64,000 bases of DNA, from contig NZ_JALJRY010000010.1 in assembly GCF_024519455.1 (NCBI RefSeq), forward strand, positions 62,001 to 126,000. The letters run 5' to 3'. The position numbers were made by a program, and so were the translations under genes. Within the stretch, counting starts at the first letter, position 1. Every line of letters starts with the position of its first letter. The DNA comes from Streptomyces sp. STR69. GTDB taxonomy: Bacteria; Actinomycetota; Actinomycetes; Streptomycetales; Streptomycetaceae. This document shows positions 49,848 through 58,801 of the stretch, one piece after another. The notes beneath the pieces were generated by a model. It saw only the letters and a list, made by a program, of their open reading frames with translations. It did not search any database and was not told where the DNA came from.

Positions 49848-50699
49848 ATGCCCGCGAGGATTCAGCCGACCGCTCGCCAGCTGCGCCTCGGTGCTGAGCT
49901 GCGGAAACTACGGGAGACCGCAGGCCTGTCATCGCGCGAGGCGGCGGGACTGCTGAGCGTGGCCCCAGCCCAGATGAGTCAGTTCGAAGCAGGCAACGCG
50001 GGTATCACCGGCGAGCGGGTACGCAGGCTTGCCGCTCACTACGCTTGTACCGACGCAGAGTTGATCGAGGCTCTCGTGGTGATGGCGATGGACCGTACGC
50101 GGGGATGGTGGGAGTCGTACCGGGGTGTACTGCCGCCCGCCTTTCTGGACCTGGCGGAGCTGGAGCACCACGCCACGTTCATCCAGGAGATCGCCACCGC
50201 GCACGTTCCCGGAGTGCTTCAGACCGAGGACTACGCACGAGCCGTGTTCGCCTATTGGCAGCAGGAGCTTCCCGAGAGCGAGCTCGAACCAAGGGTGGAG
50301 CATCGTGGGCGTCGCAGGGTGGTGCTCACACGAGATGGTGCGGTCACTTACACGGCGGTTCTTCACGAGTCCGTGTTGCGCACGCGGGTAGCTGACCGCC
50401 GTGTGGCTCGGGCTCAGCTCGACGAAATCCTGCATCTGGCGGAGCGCCCCAATGTAACGGTCCGCGTGATTCCGTTTGATGTGGACGGCTTCGGAGGAGC
50501 GAGCACGGCACTGATCTACGCAGGTGGCCCTGTCTCGTCGTTGGACACCGTCCACAGGGACATGCCGTATGGCTCGGCCTTTGTTGATGCCGCTGCCCAG
50601 CTTGCCTCGATGCGAACGCTCTTCCGTAGGGTGGAGGCGGCTTCCCTGGACCCGGTTCGGTCCACGGAGTTCGTCCACCGCCTGCTGAAGGAGTTGTGA
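49848..50699 (+). CDS. XRE-family regulator with DUF5753, second module
   Basis: A 283-residue WhiJ-like regulator: helix-turn-helix about 11-65 (LRKLRETAGLSSREAAGLLSVAPAQMSQFEAG), DUF5753 from about 95 (HVPGVLQTEDYARAVF) to the end (RSTEFVHRLLKEL). ATG 49848 follows GGAG; an earlier TTG at 49830 would add six residues. The DUF397 gene follows after three bases. Related to, but clearly not a recent copy of, the regulator at 6749. Confidence 0.85.
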   Translation: MPARIQPTARQLRLGAELRKLRETAGLSSREAAGLLSVAPAQMSQFEAGNAGITGERVRRLAAHYACTDAELIEALVVMAMDRTRGWWESYRGVLPPAFLDLAELEHHATFIQEIATAHVPGVLQTEDYARAVFAYWQQELPESELEPRVEHRGRRRVVLTRDGAVTYTAVLHESVLRTRVADRRVARAQLDEILHLAERPNVTVRVIPFDVDGFGGASTALIYAGGPVSSLDTVHRDMPYGSAFVDAAAQLASMRTLFRRVEAASLDPVRSTEFVHRLLKEL

Positions 50700-50702
50700 G
50701 CC

Positions 50703-50894
50703 GTGATCGAGTGGCAGAAGTCGTCGTTCTCCGGCGGCGCTGACGGAAACTCGTGTGTGGAACTCGCCTGTGGTGACGCCTCGTTGCTCCTCCGCGAGAG
50801 CGACGACCCCACCCGAATACTCTCCCTCACCCCCGCCACCCTCGCCGCCCTCCTCCACGGTGTCGGACGGTCGGTGAGCGCTCGGGATCGCTGA
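50703..50894 (+). CDS. DUF397 protein, second module
   Basis: A 63-residue protein from a GTG, with WQKSSFSGGADGNSCVELACGDASLLLRESDDP, the DUF397 pattern, and a C-terminal extension GVGRSVSARDR. Cotranscribed with the XRE gene, separated by three bases. Confidence 0.85.
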   Translation: MIEWQKSSFSGGADGNSCVELACGDASLLLRESDDPTRILSLTPATLAALLHGVGRSVSARDR

Positions 50895-50924
50895 ACCCCG
50901 GGCGCTCACCGGCACTGCACTGTC

Positions 50925-53459
50925 CTACGACAGCGGCTTGTAGCCGCCCCACCCGGTCGCGATCTTCACGCGTGCCCCGAACGACCCCTTGCCGTCACCG
51001 CTGTTGCGGTACAGGGTGCCGCTGGTGTCGCGGGACACGAGGTCGGCCTTGCCGTCGCCGGTGATGTCGCCGGTCCCGACGATCACGTTGTACGAGGCGC
51101 CCCACGCGGTGAACAGCTTCGCCCGCGCTCCGAACGTGCCGTGGCCGGTGCCGTAGTAGCGGTAGAGGTTGTTGGACTTGTCCTGTGCCAGCAGGTCGCC
51201 GATGCCATCGCCGTTGAGGTCGCCGACGCCGACGACCTTCTTGTACGTCTTCCAGTTGGTGTACAGCTTCACGCGCGCCGACAGCTTGCCCGCGCTCGTG
51301 CCCTTGTAGAGGTAGACGTCCCCGGTCGCCGTGTTGCGCGCGAGCAGGTCCGGGCGGCCGTCGCCGCTGATGTCACCCGGGGACGTCAGCACGTCGTACT
51401 GGTTCCAGCCGCTCGTGGCGAGTGTCGTGTACGCCGTCGACGGCTTCAGCGCCGCACCGCAGCCCGGCTTGTACAGGCGCAGCGCGCCGCTGCTCAGCCG
51501 GACCAGGACGTCGTTGCAGCGGTCGCCGTTCAGGTCACCGAAGGGGACCGCCTTCACGGTCGTCGGCCAACCGGTGCCGCTGATCTTGCCGGAGAACGTG
51601 CCCTTGCCCGTGCCCAGTTGATACGTCAGCGCGCCCGAGGAGCTGAGCGTGAGGAGGTCGCCGGTGCCGTCCGGAGTGGTCGACGTGCCGCCGAAGTCGT
51701 GGGCGACCGCCGCTCCGCCGGTGACCGTGACCGTGCCCGAGGCCAGCTTGACGGCCGTGGCCGCGCCCGCCTGGGTGGCGCGCAGGGTCCAGGTCAGGGG
51801 GCCGTTGGAGGCGTAACTCCCGGATGTCGTACGGCCGTTCCAGGTCAGCGCGGCTTTGAGGCCGTCGGGCGTGCCGGTCAGCGTACGGACCGTCTTGCCG
51901 GCCCGGTCGGTGACGGTCACCGTGAAGGACGACGTGGGCCTGCTGAGCTGCCAGACCGGCGCCCAGGCGCTGCTGGACGCGGTGGTGCCCTTGAGCGCGG
52001 CGGTCGCCGGGACGGTGGAGGCGGTGACGGCGAGGGTGGGCCAGGCGGTCCGGGAGCCGTACAGCACGCCGACGCTGGTGCCGGTCTTGTTGCCCGTCCA
52101 GACGGCGGTCGCGGTGCCGTTGTCGCCGACGCTGATCCGACCGCGGACGTACGCGTTGGCCGATCCGGGCAGTTGGGTGGCGGTGGTCCAGGTGCCGTCG
52201 CTGCGCACCGACTCCATCAGCACGCGTCCGCCGCCGCCCGTCTGGGTCCACAGGGCGTGCACCGTGCCGTCGGCGGTGACGGTCGTGTCGTACTGCTCGG
52301 GGACGTACGACGTCGACAGCGTCCGTACGGCCGACCAGGCGCCGGTGGCCGCGTCGCGCGTGGCGGTGCGAGTGCTGAAGGTGCTCGTGTAGTCGACCCA
52401 GACGAGGGTCACGTCGCCGTCGGGCGCGATCAGCGGCTCCGGGGTGTCGGCGAGGTCGTCCGTGGCCGTCACGGACTCCGGCGCGGACCAGGTGCCGTCG
52501 GCCGTGGAGCGGGTGGCCGTGCGGATGGACTCGGATTCGTCCGTGACGGTGGCCTCGTAGGCGATCGTCACGGACCCGTCGGCGGCTGCCGTGGCCTCGG
52601 GGTTGCTGATGGACTGGTAGGAGCCGGTCGCCGCGCTCGGTGCGGTCCACTCGGTGGCGCCGGGTGCCCTGGACACCGTACGGACCGAGGCGGACTCGCC
52701 CACGGTCTGCTTGTACACGACGACGGTCGTTCCGTCGGGGGTGACGACGACGCTCGGCGCGTAGGCCGCGTCGGCGCCGTCCGTGTCCGTGGAGCTGAGC
52801 TGCACAGGGGTCGACCAGATGCCGTCCGCGCCGCGGGTGGCGGCGTGGACCTCGGCCTTCGACGCGCTGGCGGCCCTGGTGGCCCAGGCCGCGGTGAGCG
52901 TGCCGTCGGGCGCCTCGGCGAGGTCGATGCCGCCGTCGTACCAGGCCGAGTCGGCGCCGACGAGTTCGGCGGGCGCGGACCAGGTGGAGTGGTCGGCCGC
53001 CAGCACGGAACTGACCAGGCGGATGTCGTACTCCCCCTCTTCCGGGGCGGTTTCGTCCGGGAACTCCACCCACAACGCGGTCACCGTGCCGTCGGCGGAG
53101 GCGTGCAGCTTGACGCTGCCGGGCTCGGTCGGGGTCGTCGCGAGCAGTGCGGGTGTGCCCCACGTGTCACTGCCGGCCGGTCGTACGGCGCCGTACAGCT
53201 TCCGTTCGTTGCTGCTGGTGCTCGCGAACTGGTTCCACACGGCCACGGCGGAGCCGTCGGACGCGGTGACGACATCCAGTACCGAGGCGTCGACGTCGGT
53301 GCCGGTGATCGGGGCGGCGGTCGCAGCCCAGGGGGCGACCGGAGCGGCTGCCGCGGATCCGGCGGCCAGCACCGGCAGCAGGGTGCCGCCCGTCAGGGCG
53401 AGCGTCACCGAGGAGATCGCGAGCGCCGTCCGGCGCCGCGAAAGGGCGTATCTGCCCAC
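50925..53459 (-). CDS. Secreted VCBS/FG-GAP repeat protein
   Basis: An 844-residue exported protein. A signal peptide (YALSRRRTALAISSVTLALTGGTLL...AAGSAAAAP) is followed by a long region of beta-propeller-like repeats with Thr/Asp/Trp-rich strands (about 45-540) and C-terminal FG-GAP/VCBS repeats (GDLNGDRCNDVLV, GDISGDGRPDLLA, GDLNGDGIGDLLA, GDITGDGKADLVS) that bind calcium. The GTG start at 53459 has GGGAGG upstream. Divergent from the pectate lyase, suggesting a plant-polymer context; adhesion or substrate binding is likely. Confidence 0.8.
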   Translation of the reverse strand: MGRYALSRRRTALAISSVTLALTGGTLLPVLAAGSAAAAPVAPWAATAAPITGTDVDASVLDVVTASDGSAVAVWNQFASTSSNERKLYGAVRPAGSDTWGTPALLATTPTEPGSVKLHASADGTVTALWVEFPDETAPEEGEYDIRLVSSVLAADHSTWSAPAELVGADSAWYDGGIDLAEAPDGTLTAAWATRAASASKAEVHAATRGADGIWSTPVQLSSTDTDGADAAYAPSVVVTPDGTTVVVYKQTVGESASVRTVSRAPGATEWTAPSAATGSYQSISNPEATAAADGSVTIAYEATVTDESESIRTATRSTADGTWSAPESVTATDDLADTPEPLIAPDGDVTLVWVDYTSTFSTRTATRDAATGAWSAVRTLSTSYVPEQYDTTVTADGTVHALWTQTGGGGRVLMESVRSDGTWTTATQLPGSANAYVRGRISVGDNGTATAVWTGNKTGTSVGVLYGSRTAWPTLAVTASTVPATAALKGTTASSSAWAPVWQLSRPTSSFTVTVTDRAGKTVRTLTGTPDGLKAALTWNGRTTSGSYASNGPLTWTLRATQAGAATAVKLASGTVTVTGGAAVAHDFGGTSTTPDGTGDLLTLSSSGALTYQLGTGKGTFSGKISGTGWPTTVKAVPFGDLNGDRCNDVLVRLSSGALRLYKPGCGAALKPSTAYTTLATSGWNQYDVLTSPGDISGDGRPDLLARNTATGDVYLYKGTSAGKLSARVKLYTNWKTYKKVVGVGDLNGDGIGDLLAQDKSNNLYRYYGTGHGTFGARAKLFTAWGASYNVIVGTGDITGDGKADLVSRDTSGTLYRNSGDGKGSFGARVKIATGWGGYKPLS

Positions 53460-53643
53460 GTGTTCATCCCTCCCCGCGGAGAGGTACACCCTCTCCGCAC
53501 AAGTGTGCGGACTTTACCAGCGCTTTTACCGGCGGAAGCGGGGTGGGGCTCGGCTCAAGAAAGTCGGCGGCTCACGGCAACCTTCTTGATCCCCACGGCC
53601 ACTGAGGAGTCGTAACCCCCTCACCGCACCGAAGGACTCCCCC

Positions 53644-55014
53644 GTGGCCGCCACCGCTTCACCCGCCCCTTCCCACCGCCGCTCCCTCCGCAAGCGCCGC
53701 ACCATCGTCGTCACCGCTGCCGCAGCCGCCGCGGGCATCGGCGCGGGCTTTCTCGTGCTCAACGCGAACGCCGCCGGCACCACCGCGGCCGTCGACCTGT
53801 ACCACCAGACCCTCGCCGCCAAGGACGGCTGGGCCTCGTCCGGGGCCGGGACGACCGGGGGTGCGAAGGCCGATGCCGCGCACACCTTCACGGTGAGCAC
53901 CCGCGCGCAGCTCGTGAAGGCGCTCGGGTCGGCCAGTGACACCACGCCCCGGATCGTCAAGATCAAGGGCACGATCGACGCGAACACCGACAACTCCGGC
54001 AAGAAGCTGACCTGCGCCGACTACTCGGCCGGGACCGGGTATTCGCTGTCCGCCTACCTCAAGGCCTTCGCCCCCTCCACCTACGGCACCTCCAAGCTGC
54101 CCTCCGGTACGCAGGAGAAGGCGCGGGCGGCAGCGCAGGTCAAGCAGGGGAAGAACGTCATCTTCCGGGTGCCCGCCAATACGAGCGTCGTCGGCGTGCC
54201 CGGCACCAAGGCCGGGATCACCGGCGGCATGCTGCAGATACAGGGCGTGGACAACGTCATCGTGCGGAACCTGACCTTCGCCGCCACCCAGGACTGCTTC
54301 CCGCAGTGGGACCCGACGGACGGGGACAGCGGTAACTGGAACTCGCAGTACGACGCCGTGACGCTGCGGGGGGCCACGCATGTCTGGGCCGACCACAACA
54401 CGTTCACCGACGCGCCCGGCCTCGACACCTCCGACCCGACGTACTACGGGCGCCAGTACCAGATCCACGACGGCGACCTCGACATCACCAAGGGCTCGGA
54501 CCTGGTGACCGTCGAGCGCAACCAGTTCACCAACCACGACAAGACGATGCTCATCGGCAGCAGCGACACCGACAGCGTCGGCAAGCTGCGCGTCTCCATC
54601 CACCACAACGTGTGGAAGGGCATCGTGCAGCGCGCGCCGCTGGCCCGGATCGGGCAGATCCACATCTACAACAACTACTACGACACCACGAACCTCAACG
54701 GGTACGTCCTCCAGTACAGCGTCAACTCGCGTGCCAAGGCGCAGGTCGTCGCCGAGGACAACTACTGGAAGATTCCCGCGAGTCAGAAGGTCGGCAAGCT
54801 GTTCAGCGGGGACGGCACCGGGTCCATCGCCGGTGGCGGCAACCTCGTCAACGGCACCGCCACCAACCTCGTCGCCGCCTACAACGCCGCCAACTCCAAG
54901 AAGCTGAAGACCACCGTGAACTGGACGCCCACCCTCACGGCCGGCCTGGAGAGCTCCGCCAAGAACCTGCCGACGGAGCTCGCCACCACGACCGGGGCAG
55001 GGGTGCTCAAGTAG
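53644..55014 (+). CDS. Secreted pectate lyase (PL1-like)
   Basis: A 456-residue exported polysaccharide lyase. The basic signal region (HRRSLRKRRTIVVTAAAAAAGIGAGFLVLNANAAG) precedes a right-handed beta-helix with calcium-site Asp residues in VWADHNTF and DGDLDITKGSDLVTVERNQF, and the catalytic-Arg region in QRAPLARIGQIHIYNNYY. It cleaves polygalacturonate by beta-elimination outside the cell. GTG start with AAGGA upstream. Flanked by two FG-GAP proteins. Confidence 0.88.
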   Translation: MAATASPAPSHRRSLRKRRTIVVTAAAAAAGIGAGFLVLNANAAGTTAAVDLYHQTLAAKDGWASSGAGTTGGAKADAAHTFTVSTRAQLVKALGSASDTTPRIVKIKGTIDANTDNSGKKLTCADYSAGTGYSLSAYLKAFAPSTYGTSKLPSGTQEKARAAAQVKQGKNVIFRVPANTSVVGVPGTKAGITGGMLQIQGVDNVIVRNLTFAATQDCFPQWDPTDGDSGNWNSQYDAVTLRGATHVWADHNTFTDAPGLDTSDPTYYGRQYQIHDGDLDITKGSDLVTVERNQFTNHDKTMLIGSSDTDSVGKLRVSIHHNVWKGIVQRAPLARIGQIHIYNNYYDTTNLNGYVLQYSVNSRAKAQVVAEDNYWKIPASQKVGKLFSGDGTGSIAGGGNLVNGTATNLVAAYNAANSKKLKTTVNWTPTLTAGLESSAKNLPTELATTTGAGVLK

Positions 55015-55036
55015 CCTGCGGAGAGCGGCAGTTGCC

Positions 55037-56473
55037 TCAGATCAGCGAGAGCAGCCCGTTCCCGCCCAGGGCCGTGCCGCTCTGCTGGGTGAGGCCGACC
55101 GCAGGCGCGGTGAACAGCTTGCTGCCCGTGGCCGTCGGGCGGGAGGTGCCACCGGGGAAGACCCAGACGGCGCCGGTGGCGTTGTTCTCGTAGGCCGCGC
55201 TCACGAACAGCTCGGGCTTGCCGTCCTTGTTGACGTCCCCGACCGAGACCGTCGTACCGAAGAAGTCGTCGGTCTCGGAGGCGCCGGGGACGCCCGCGGT
55301 GTCCTGGGTGAAGGAATAGGAGCCGGTGCCGAGCGCGCCCGTGCGTCGGCCCGGGATCACGGTCACCGAACCGGCTCGGCTCTTGCCGGCGACGCCTTCG
55401 GACGGGGCGCCGACGACGATGTCGGCGAGTCCGTCCCGGTTGAGGTCCGCCACGGTCACGGCGCCGCCGAACTCGTCGTTCTTCTCGCTCGCGCCGGGCA
55501 CTCCGGCGGTGTCCTGGGTGAGCTGCACGGGTTCGGCGTTCTGCGCGATACCCCTCGCCGTGCCGTAGTAGACCAGGACGCGTCCGCCCAACGCGCCGTC
55601 CACACCGGCGACATAGGGGTCGAGAGGGTCGCCGACCACGAGGTCGGCGTACCCGTCGCCGTTGACGTCTCCCGAAGCGGCGATGAACCCGTTGCCCTGC
55701 TTCGGCTGCATGAGGGTGGTGGCCGGGTCGACGTAGACCTCGCCACCGCTCAGGTCGCTGAGACCCACGGTGGTGACGGCCAGGTCGAGCACGGCGTTGC
55801 CGTCGAAGTCGCCGAGCGCGACGCTCGCCGGGGAGGCGGTGTTCTGTTCGGGCGCGGTCGAACCGTAGGTGCCGGTGCGGCTGAACGGTCCCTTGAAGAC
55901 CTGGGTGCCCTCAGATCCGGCGACCGCGACCTGTGTCTTGCTGCCCGCACCGATGCTCAGCGCGGCCAGATCGATGCCGTACTGCTCCCGAATGTCCGAC
56001 GGCGCCGGCAGGTCGGTGGCCGTCGTCAGCCCGTTCTTGCTGCCCCACAACACGGTGACCAGGCCCGCGTCCTTGCCGCGGGCCGTGTCCTCGTACGGCG
56101 CGGAGACCACGAGGTCCGCGTAGCCGTCCCGGTTCAGGTCGGCGGTCGCGGTGGCGGCACCGAACGCGTCGTTCGCCTCCGCCGTGCCCGGTACTCCGGC
56201 GGTGTTCTGGGTGATCGTCTTGCGGTGGGTGGCCGAGAGGCCCGACTTCGAGCCGTACAGGACGACGACGGCTCCCGCCGCCTCCTTGCCCGCCACATTC
56301 GCGCCGGGTGCGGGCAGGACCGCGTCGCGGTAGCCGTCGCCGTTGAAGTCGCCGGGGACCGCTCCGTGCACGGCGAGTGCGGGCGCGGCGGGCAGCAGTG
56401 TCCCGCCGACCAGGGCTGCGGCGACGACTGCCGCAGCTCTCCATCTTCTGCCGGACGCCGTCGAGTTGCTCAT
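55037..56473 (-). CDS. Secreted FG-GAP (integrin-like) repeat protein
   Basis: A 478-residue exported protein with signal peptide (RRWRAAAVVAAALVGGTLLPAAPALA) and seven FG-GAP/integrin alpha-type propeller blades (PGDFNGDGYRDAVLP, ADLNRDGYADLVVSAP, GDFDGNAVLDLAV, GDVNGDGYADLVVGDP, ADLNRDGLADIVVGAP, GDVNKDGKPELFVSA). Calcium-binding DxDxDG loops are visible. GGAGGGGA precedes the ATG. It converges on the pectate lyase. Ligand unknown. Confidence 0.85.
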   Translation of the reverse strand: MSNSTASGRRWRAAAVVAAALVGGTLLPAAPALAVHGAVPGDFNGDGYRDAVLPAPGANVAGKEAAGAVVVLYGSKSGLSATHRKTITQNTAGVPGTAEANDAFGAATATADLNRDGYADLVVSAPYEDTARGKDAGLVTVLWGSKNGLTTATDLPAPSDIREQYGIDLAALSIGAGSKTQVAVAGSEGTQVFKGPFSRTGTYGSTAPEQNTASPASVALGDFDGNAVLDLAVTTVGLSDLSGGEVYVDPATTLMQPKQGNGFIAASGDVNGDGYADLVVGDPLDPYVAGVDGALGGRVLVYYGTARGIAQNAEPVQLTQDTAGVPGASEKNDEFGGAVTVADLNRDGLADIVVGAPSEGVAGKSRAGSVTVIPGRRTGALGTGSYSFTQDTAGVPGASETDDFFGTTVSVGDVNKDGKPELFVSAAYENNATGAVWVFPGGTSRPTATGSKLFTAPAVGLTQQSGTALGGNGLLSLI

Positions 56474-56567
56474 GCGAGTCCCCTCCCACCCCAGGCGCAC
56501 CCCCTGTGCGCCGACACCAGGCGTGCAGTGTAAAGCCCCTGGCTGTAAGGGAGTTGGGGGTGGGGAC

Positions 56568-57044
56568 TCAGCTGTCGTACGTACCGTCCCACGGCGGCCC
56601 GAAAGCGTGCCGGTCCGGGTACAGCTCGGCCCAGCTGCCGTCCTCGTCCTCCTCGACCAGCAGGCCGAACAGGACGCCGTCCACGGTGCGTTGGAAGGGC
56701 CGGACCGCGATGTCGGTGTAGCTGCGGCGGGGGAGGGCGCGGAGCAGTTTCGCCAGGTGGATGCGGGCCTGGGAGAGGACCGAACCGTCGCCGTGCGGCG
56801 CGCGCTGCTGCTCGGCCCAGGTGCCGGCGCACCAGATCTCCGAGTCGCGGTACCGGCCCGCGGCGTCGAAGGTGTGGAGCACCGTGTAGAGACGTTTCTG
56901 CTCTTCCCAGCCGTCGGTGGGACGGAAACCCTGGGGGAACGCGTAGGTGACCGACGCCAGGAACTGACCGTCCGCGTAGCGGCCGACGGCCCCGCTGCGC
57001 TGATTCGGGTCGTAGGCGATCGGGATGACCTCGGGGACTGCCAT
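56568..57044 (-). CDS. Conserved hypothetical protein
   Basis: A 158-residue soluble protein, function unknown, with PIAYDPNQRSGAVGRYADGQFLASVTYAFP at the start and FGLLVEEDEDGSWAELYPDRHAFGPPWDGTYDS at the end. No signal peptide or membrane segment. It lies between the exported FG-GAP gene and metG; no link to either is evident. Confidence 0.65.
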   Translation of the reverse strand: MAVPEVIPIAYDPNQRSGAVGRYADGQFLASVTYAFPQGFRPTDGWEEQKRLYTVLHTFDAAGRYRDSEIWCAGTWAEQQRAPHGDGSVLSQARIHLAKLLRALPRRSYTDIAVRPFQRTVDGVLFGLLVEEDEDGSWAELYPDRHAFGPPWDGTYDS

Positions 57045-57175
57045 GGCGGCACCTTACGGGTTGGCGCGAACACGTCTACGTCGGGGTCCGTCACCGAGCC
57101 CGCATGACCTCGCTGAGTTGACCCGGGGTCAATGGTGGCACCGCGACGGGGCGCGCCGCACCAGCCCGCGGACCG

Positions 57176-58768
57176 TCAAGGCTGTACGGAGTCCTCCGTA
57201 CGGTCCTCAAGGCGCGGGAAGAGGACCGCGCCCTTTGTCACCGGGGAGCCGGGCGGAAGCGCGCCCCAGGTGGAGGCGTCCCGGATCCGCTGGTCGGCCA
57301 GGCTCCCGAGGGTCGCTCCCGCGCCCAGGGAGTCCCACAGCCGTTCCGATGTCTCCGGCATGACCGGTTCGAGGAGGATCGCGATTGCGCGCAGTGAGTC
57401 CGCGGCCGTGTAGAGGATTGTCACCAGGCGGTCGCGGGCCTCGGGGGAGTCGGACTTGGCGACCTTCCAGGGTTCCTGGTCGGTCAGATAGCCGTTGACC
57501 TGGCGGACGAAGTCGAAGACGGCCAGGATGCCGCCCTGGAAGTCGAGTTGGTCGCCGATACGGCGGTCCGCCTCCGAAGTCGCCGTCAGGAGAGCCGACT
57601 TGAGTGAGCGTTCGGCCTCGGTCTCCTCCCCCGGCGCGGGCAGCGCGCCGTCGAAGTACCTGGCCGTCATCGCGGTCACCCGGGACGCCAAGTTGCCGTA
57701 TCCGTTGGCGAGTTCGCTCGTGTAGCGGGCGGTGAAGTCCTCCCAGGAGAAGGAGCCGTCCTGGCCGAAGGCGATTGCGCGCAGGAAGTACCAGCGGTAG
57801 GCGTCCACGCCGAAGTGCGCGGTCAGGGACTGCGGGCTGATGCCGGTCAGGTTCGACTTGGACATCTTCTCGCCGCCGACCAGCAGCCAGCCGTTGGCGG
57901 CGATCCGGCCCGGCAGCGGCAGGCCGTTGGCCATGAGCATCGCCGGCCAGATCACGGCGTGGAAGCGGAGGATGTCCTTGCCGACCAGATGGACGTCGGC
58001 GGGGAAGGTGGCCCCGAACTTCGCCGGGTTCTCGTTGTAGCCCACGGCGGTCGCGTAGTTGAGGAGCGCGTCCACCCAGACGTAGATCACATGCGAGGGG
58101 TCCCAGGGGACCTTGACGCCCCAGTCGAAGGTCGAGCGGGAGATCGACAGGTCCTGGAGGCCCTGGCGGACGAAGTTCACGACCTCGTTGCGGGCGGAGG
58201 CGGGCTGGATGAAGTCCGGGTGGGCGTCGTAGTGGGCGAGGAGCCGGTCGCCGTACTCGCTCAGCTTGAAGAAGTAGTTCTCCTCCTTGAGGAGTTCCAC
58301 CGGGCGGCGGTGGATGGCGCACAGCGGGGTCCCGCTGCCGTCCTCCGCCTCGATCAGCTCGCCCGGCAGCTTGTACTCCTCGCAGTACACGCAGTACGGG
58401 CCCTCGTAACCGCCCTTGTAGATCTCGCCCTTGTCGTGCAGGTCCTGCACGAACTCCTGGACGCGGTCCGTGTGCCGGCGTTCGGTGGTGCGGATGAAGT
58501 CGTCGTTCGAGATGGCGAGATGGTCCCAGAGCGGCTTCCAGGACTCCTCGACCAGACGGTCCGCCCACTCCTGCGGGGACACACCGTTCGCCTCCGCCGT
58601 GCGCAGGATCTTCTGGCCGTGCTCGTCCGTGCCGGTGAGGAACCAGACGTCCTCCCCGCGCCGGCGGTGCCAGCGGGCGAGGACGTCGGCGGCGACGGTG
58701 GTGTAGGCGTGGCCGAGATGCGGGGCGTCGTTGACGTAGTAGATGGGGGTGGTGACGTAGTACGTCAT
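57176..58768 (-). CDS. metG: Methionyl-tRNA synthetase, short type
   Basis: A 530-residue class I synthetase with HLGH in DAPHLGHAYTT, KMSKS in GEKMSKSNLTG, a single zinc knuckle-like region (CVYCEEY) and the C-terminal anticodon helix bundle; no tRNA-binding tail. It resembles the Bacillus/Thermus type. The ATG sits inside a 17-bp duplicated motif and directly follows the other metG gene in the same direction. The C-terminus ends VLFPRLEDRTEDSVQP. Confidence 0.92.
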   Translation of the reverse strand: MTYYVTTPIYYVNDAPHLGHAYTTVAADVLARWHRRRGEDVWFLTGTDEHGQKILRTAEANGVSPQEWADRLVEESWKPLWDHLAISNDDFIRTTERRHTDRVQEFVQDLHDKGEIYKGGYEGPYCVYCEEYKLPGELIEAEDGSGTPLCAIHRRPVELLKEENYFFKLSEYGDRLLAHYDAHPDFIQPASARNEVVNFVRQGLQDLSISRSTFDWGVKVPWDPSHVIYVWVDALLNYATAVGYNENPAKFGATFPADVHLVGKDILRFHAVIWPAMLMANGLPLPGRIAANGWLLVGGEKMSKSNLTGISPQSLTAHFGVDAYRWYFLRAIAFGQDGSFSWEDFTARYTSELANGYGNLASRVTAMTARYFDGALPAPGEETEAERSLKSALLTATSEADRRIGDQLDFQGGILAVFDFVRQVNGYLTDQEPWKVAKSDSPEARDRLVTILYTAADSLRAIAILLEPVMPETSERLWDSLGAGATLGSLADQRIRDASTWGALPPGSPVTKGAVLFPRLEDRTEDSVQP

Positions 58769-58801
58769 CGGGTCACCCCCGTCCAGTACGTCATCGGGTC
58801 A
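58759..58801. repeat. Duplicated 17-bp motif at the metG-metG junction
   Basis: AGTACGTCATCGGGTCA occurs at 58759-58775 and 58785-58801. On the minus strand the upstream copy makes an ATG-ACG-TAC start just like the real gene, giving a nine-codon frame whose TGA overlaps the true ATG (58768). Confidence 0.85.
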
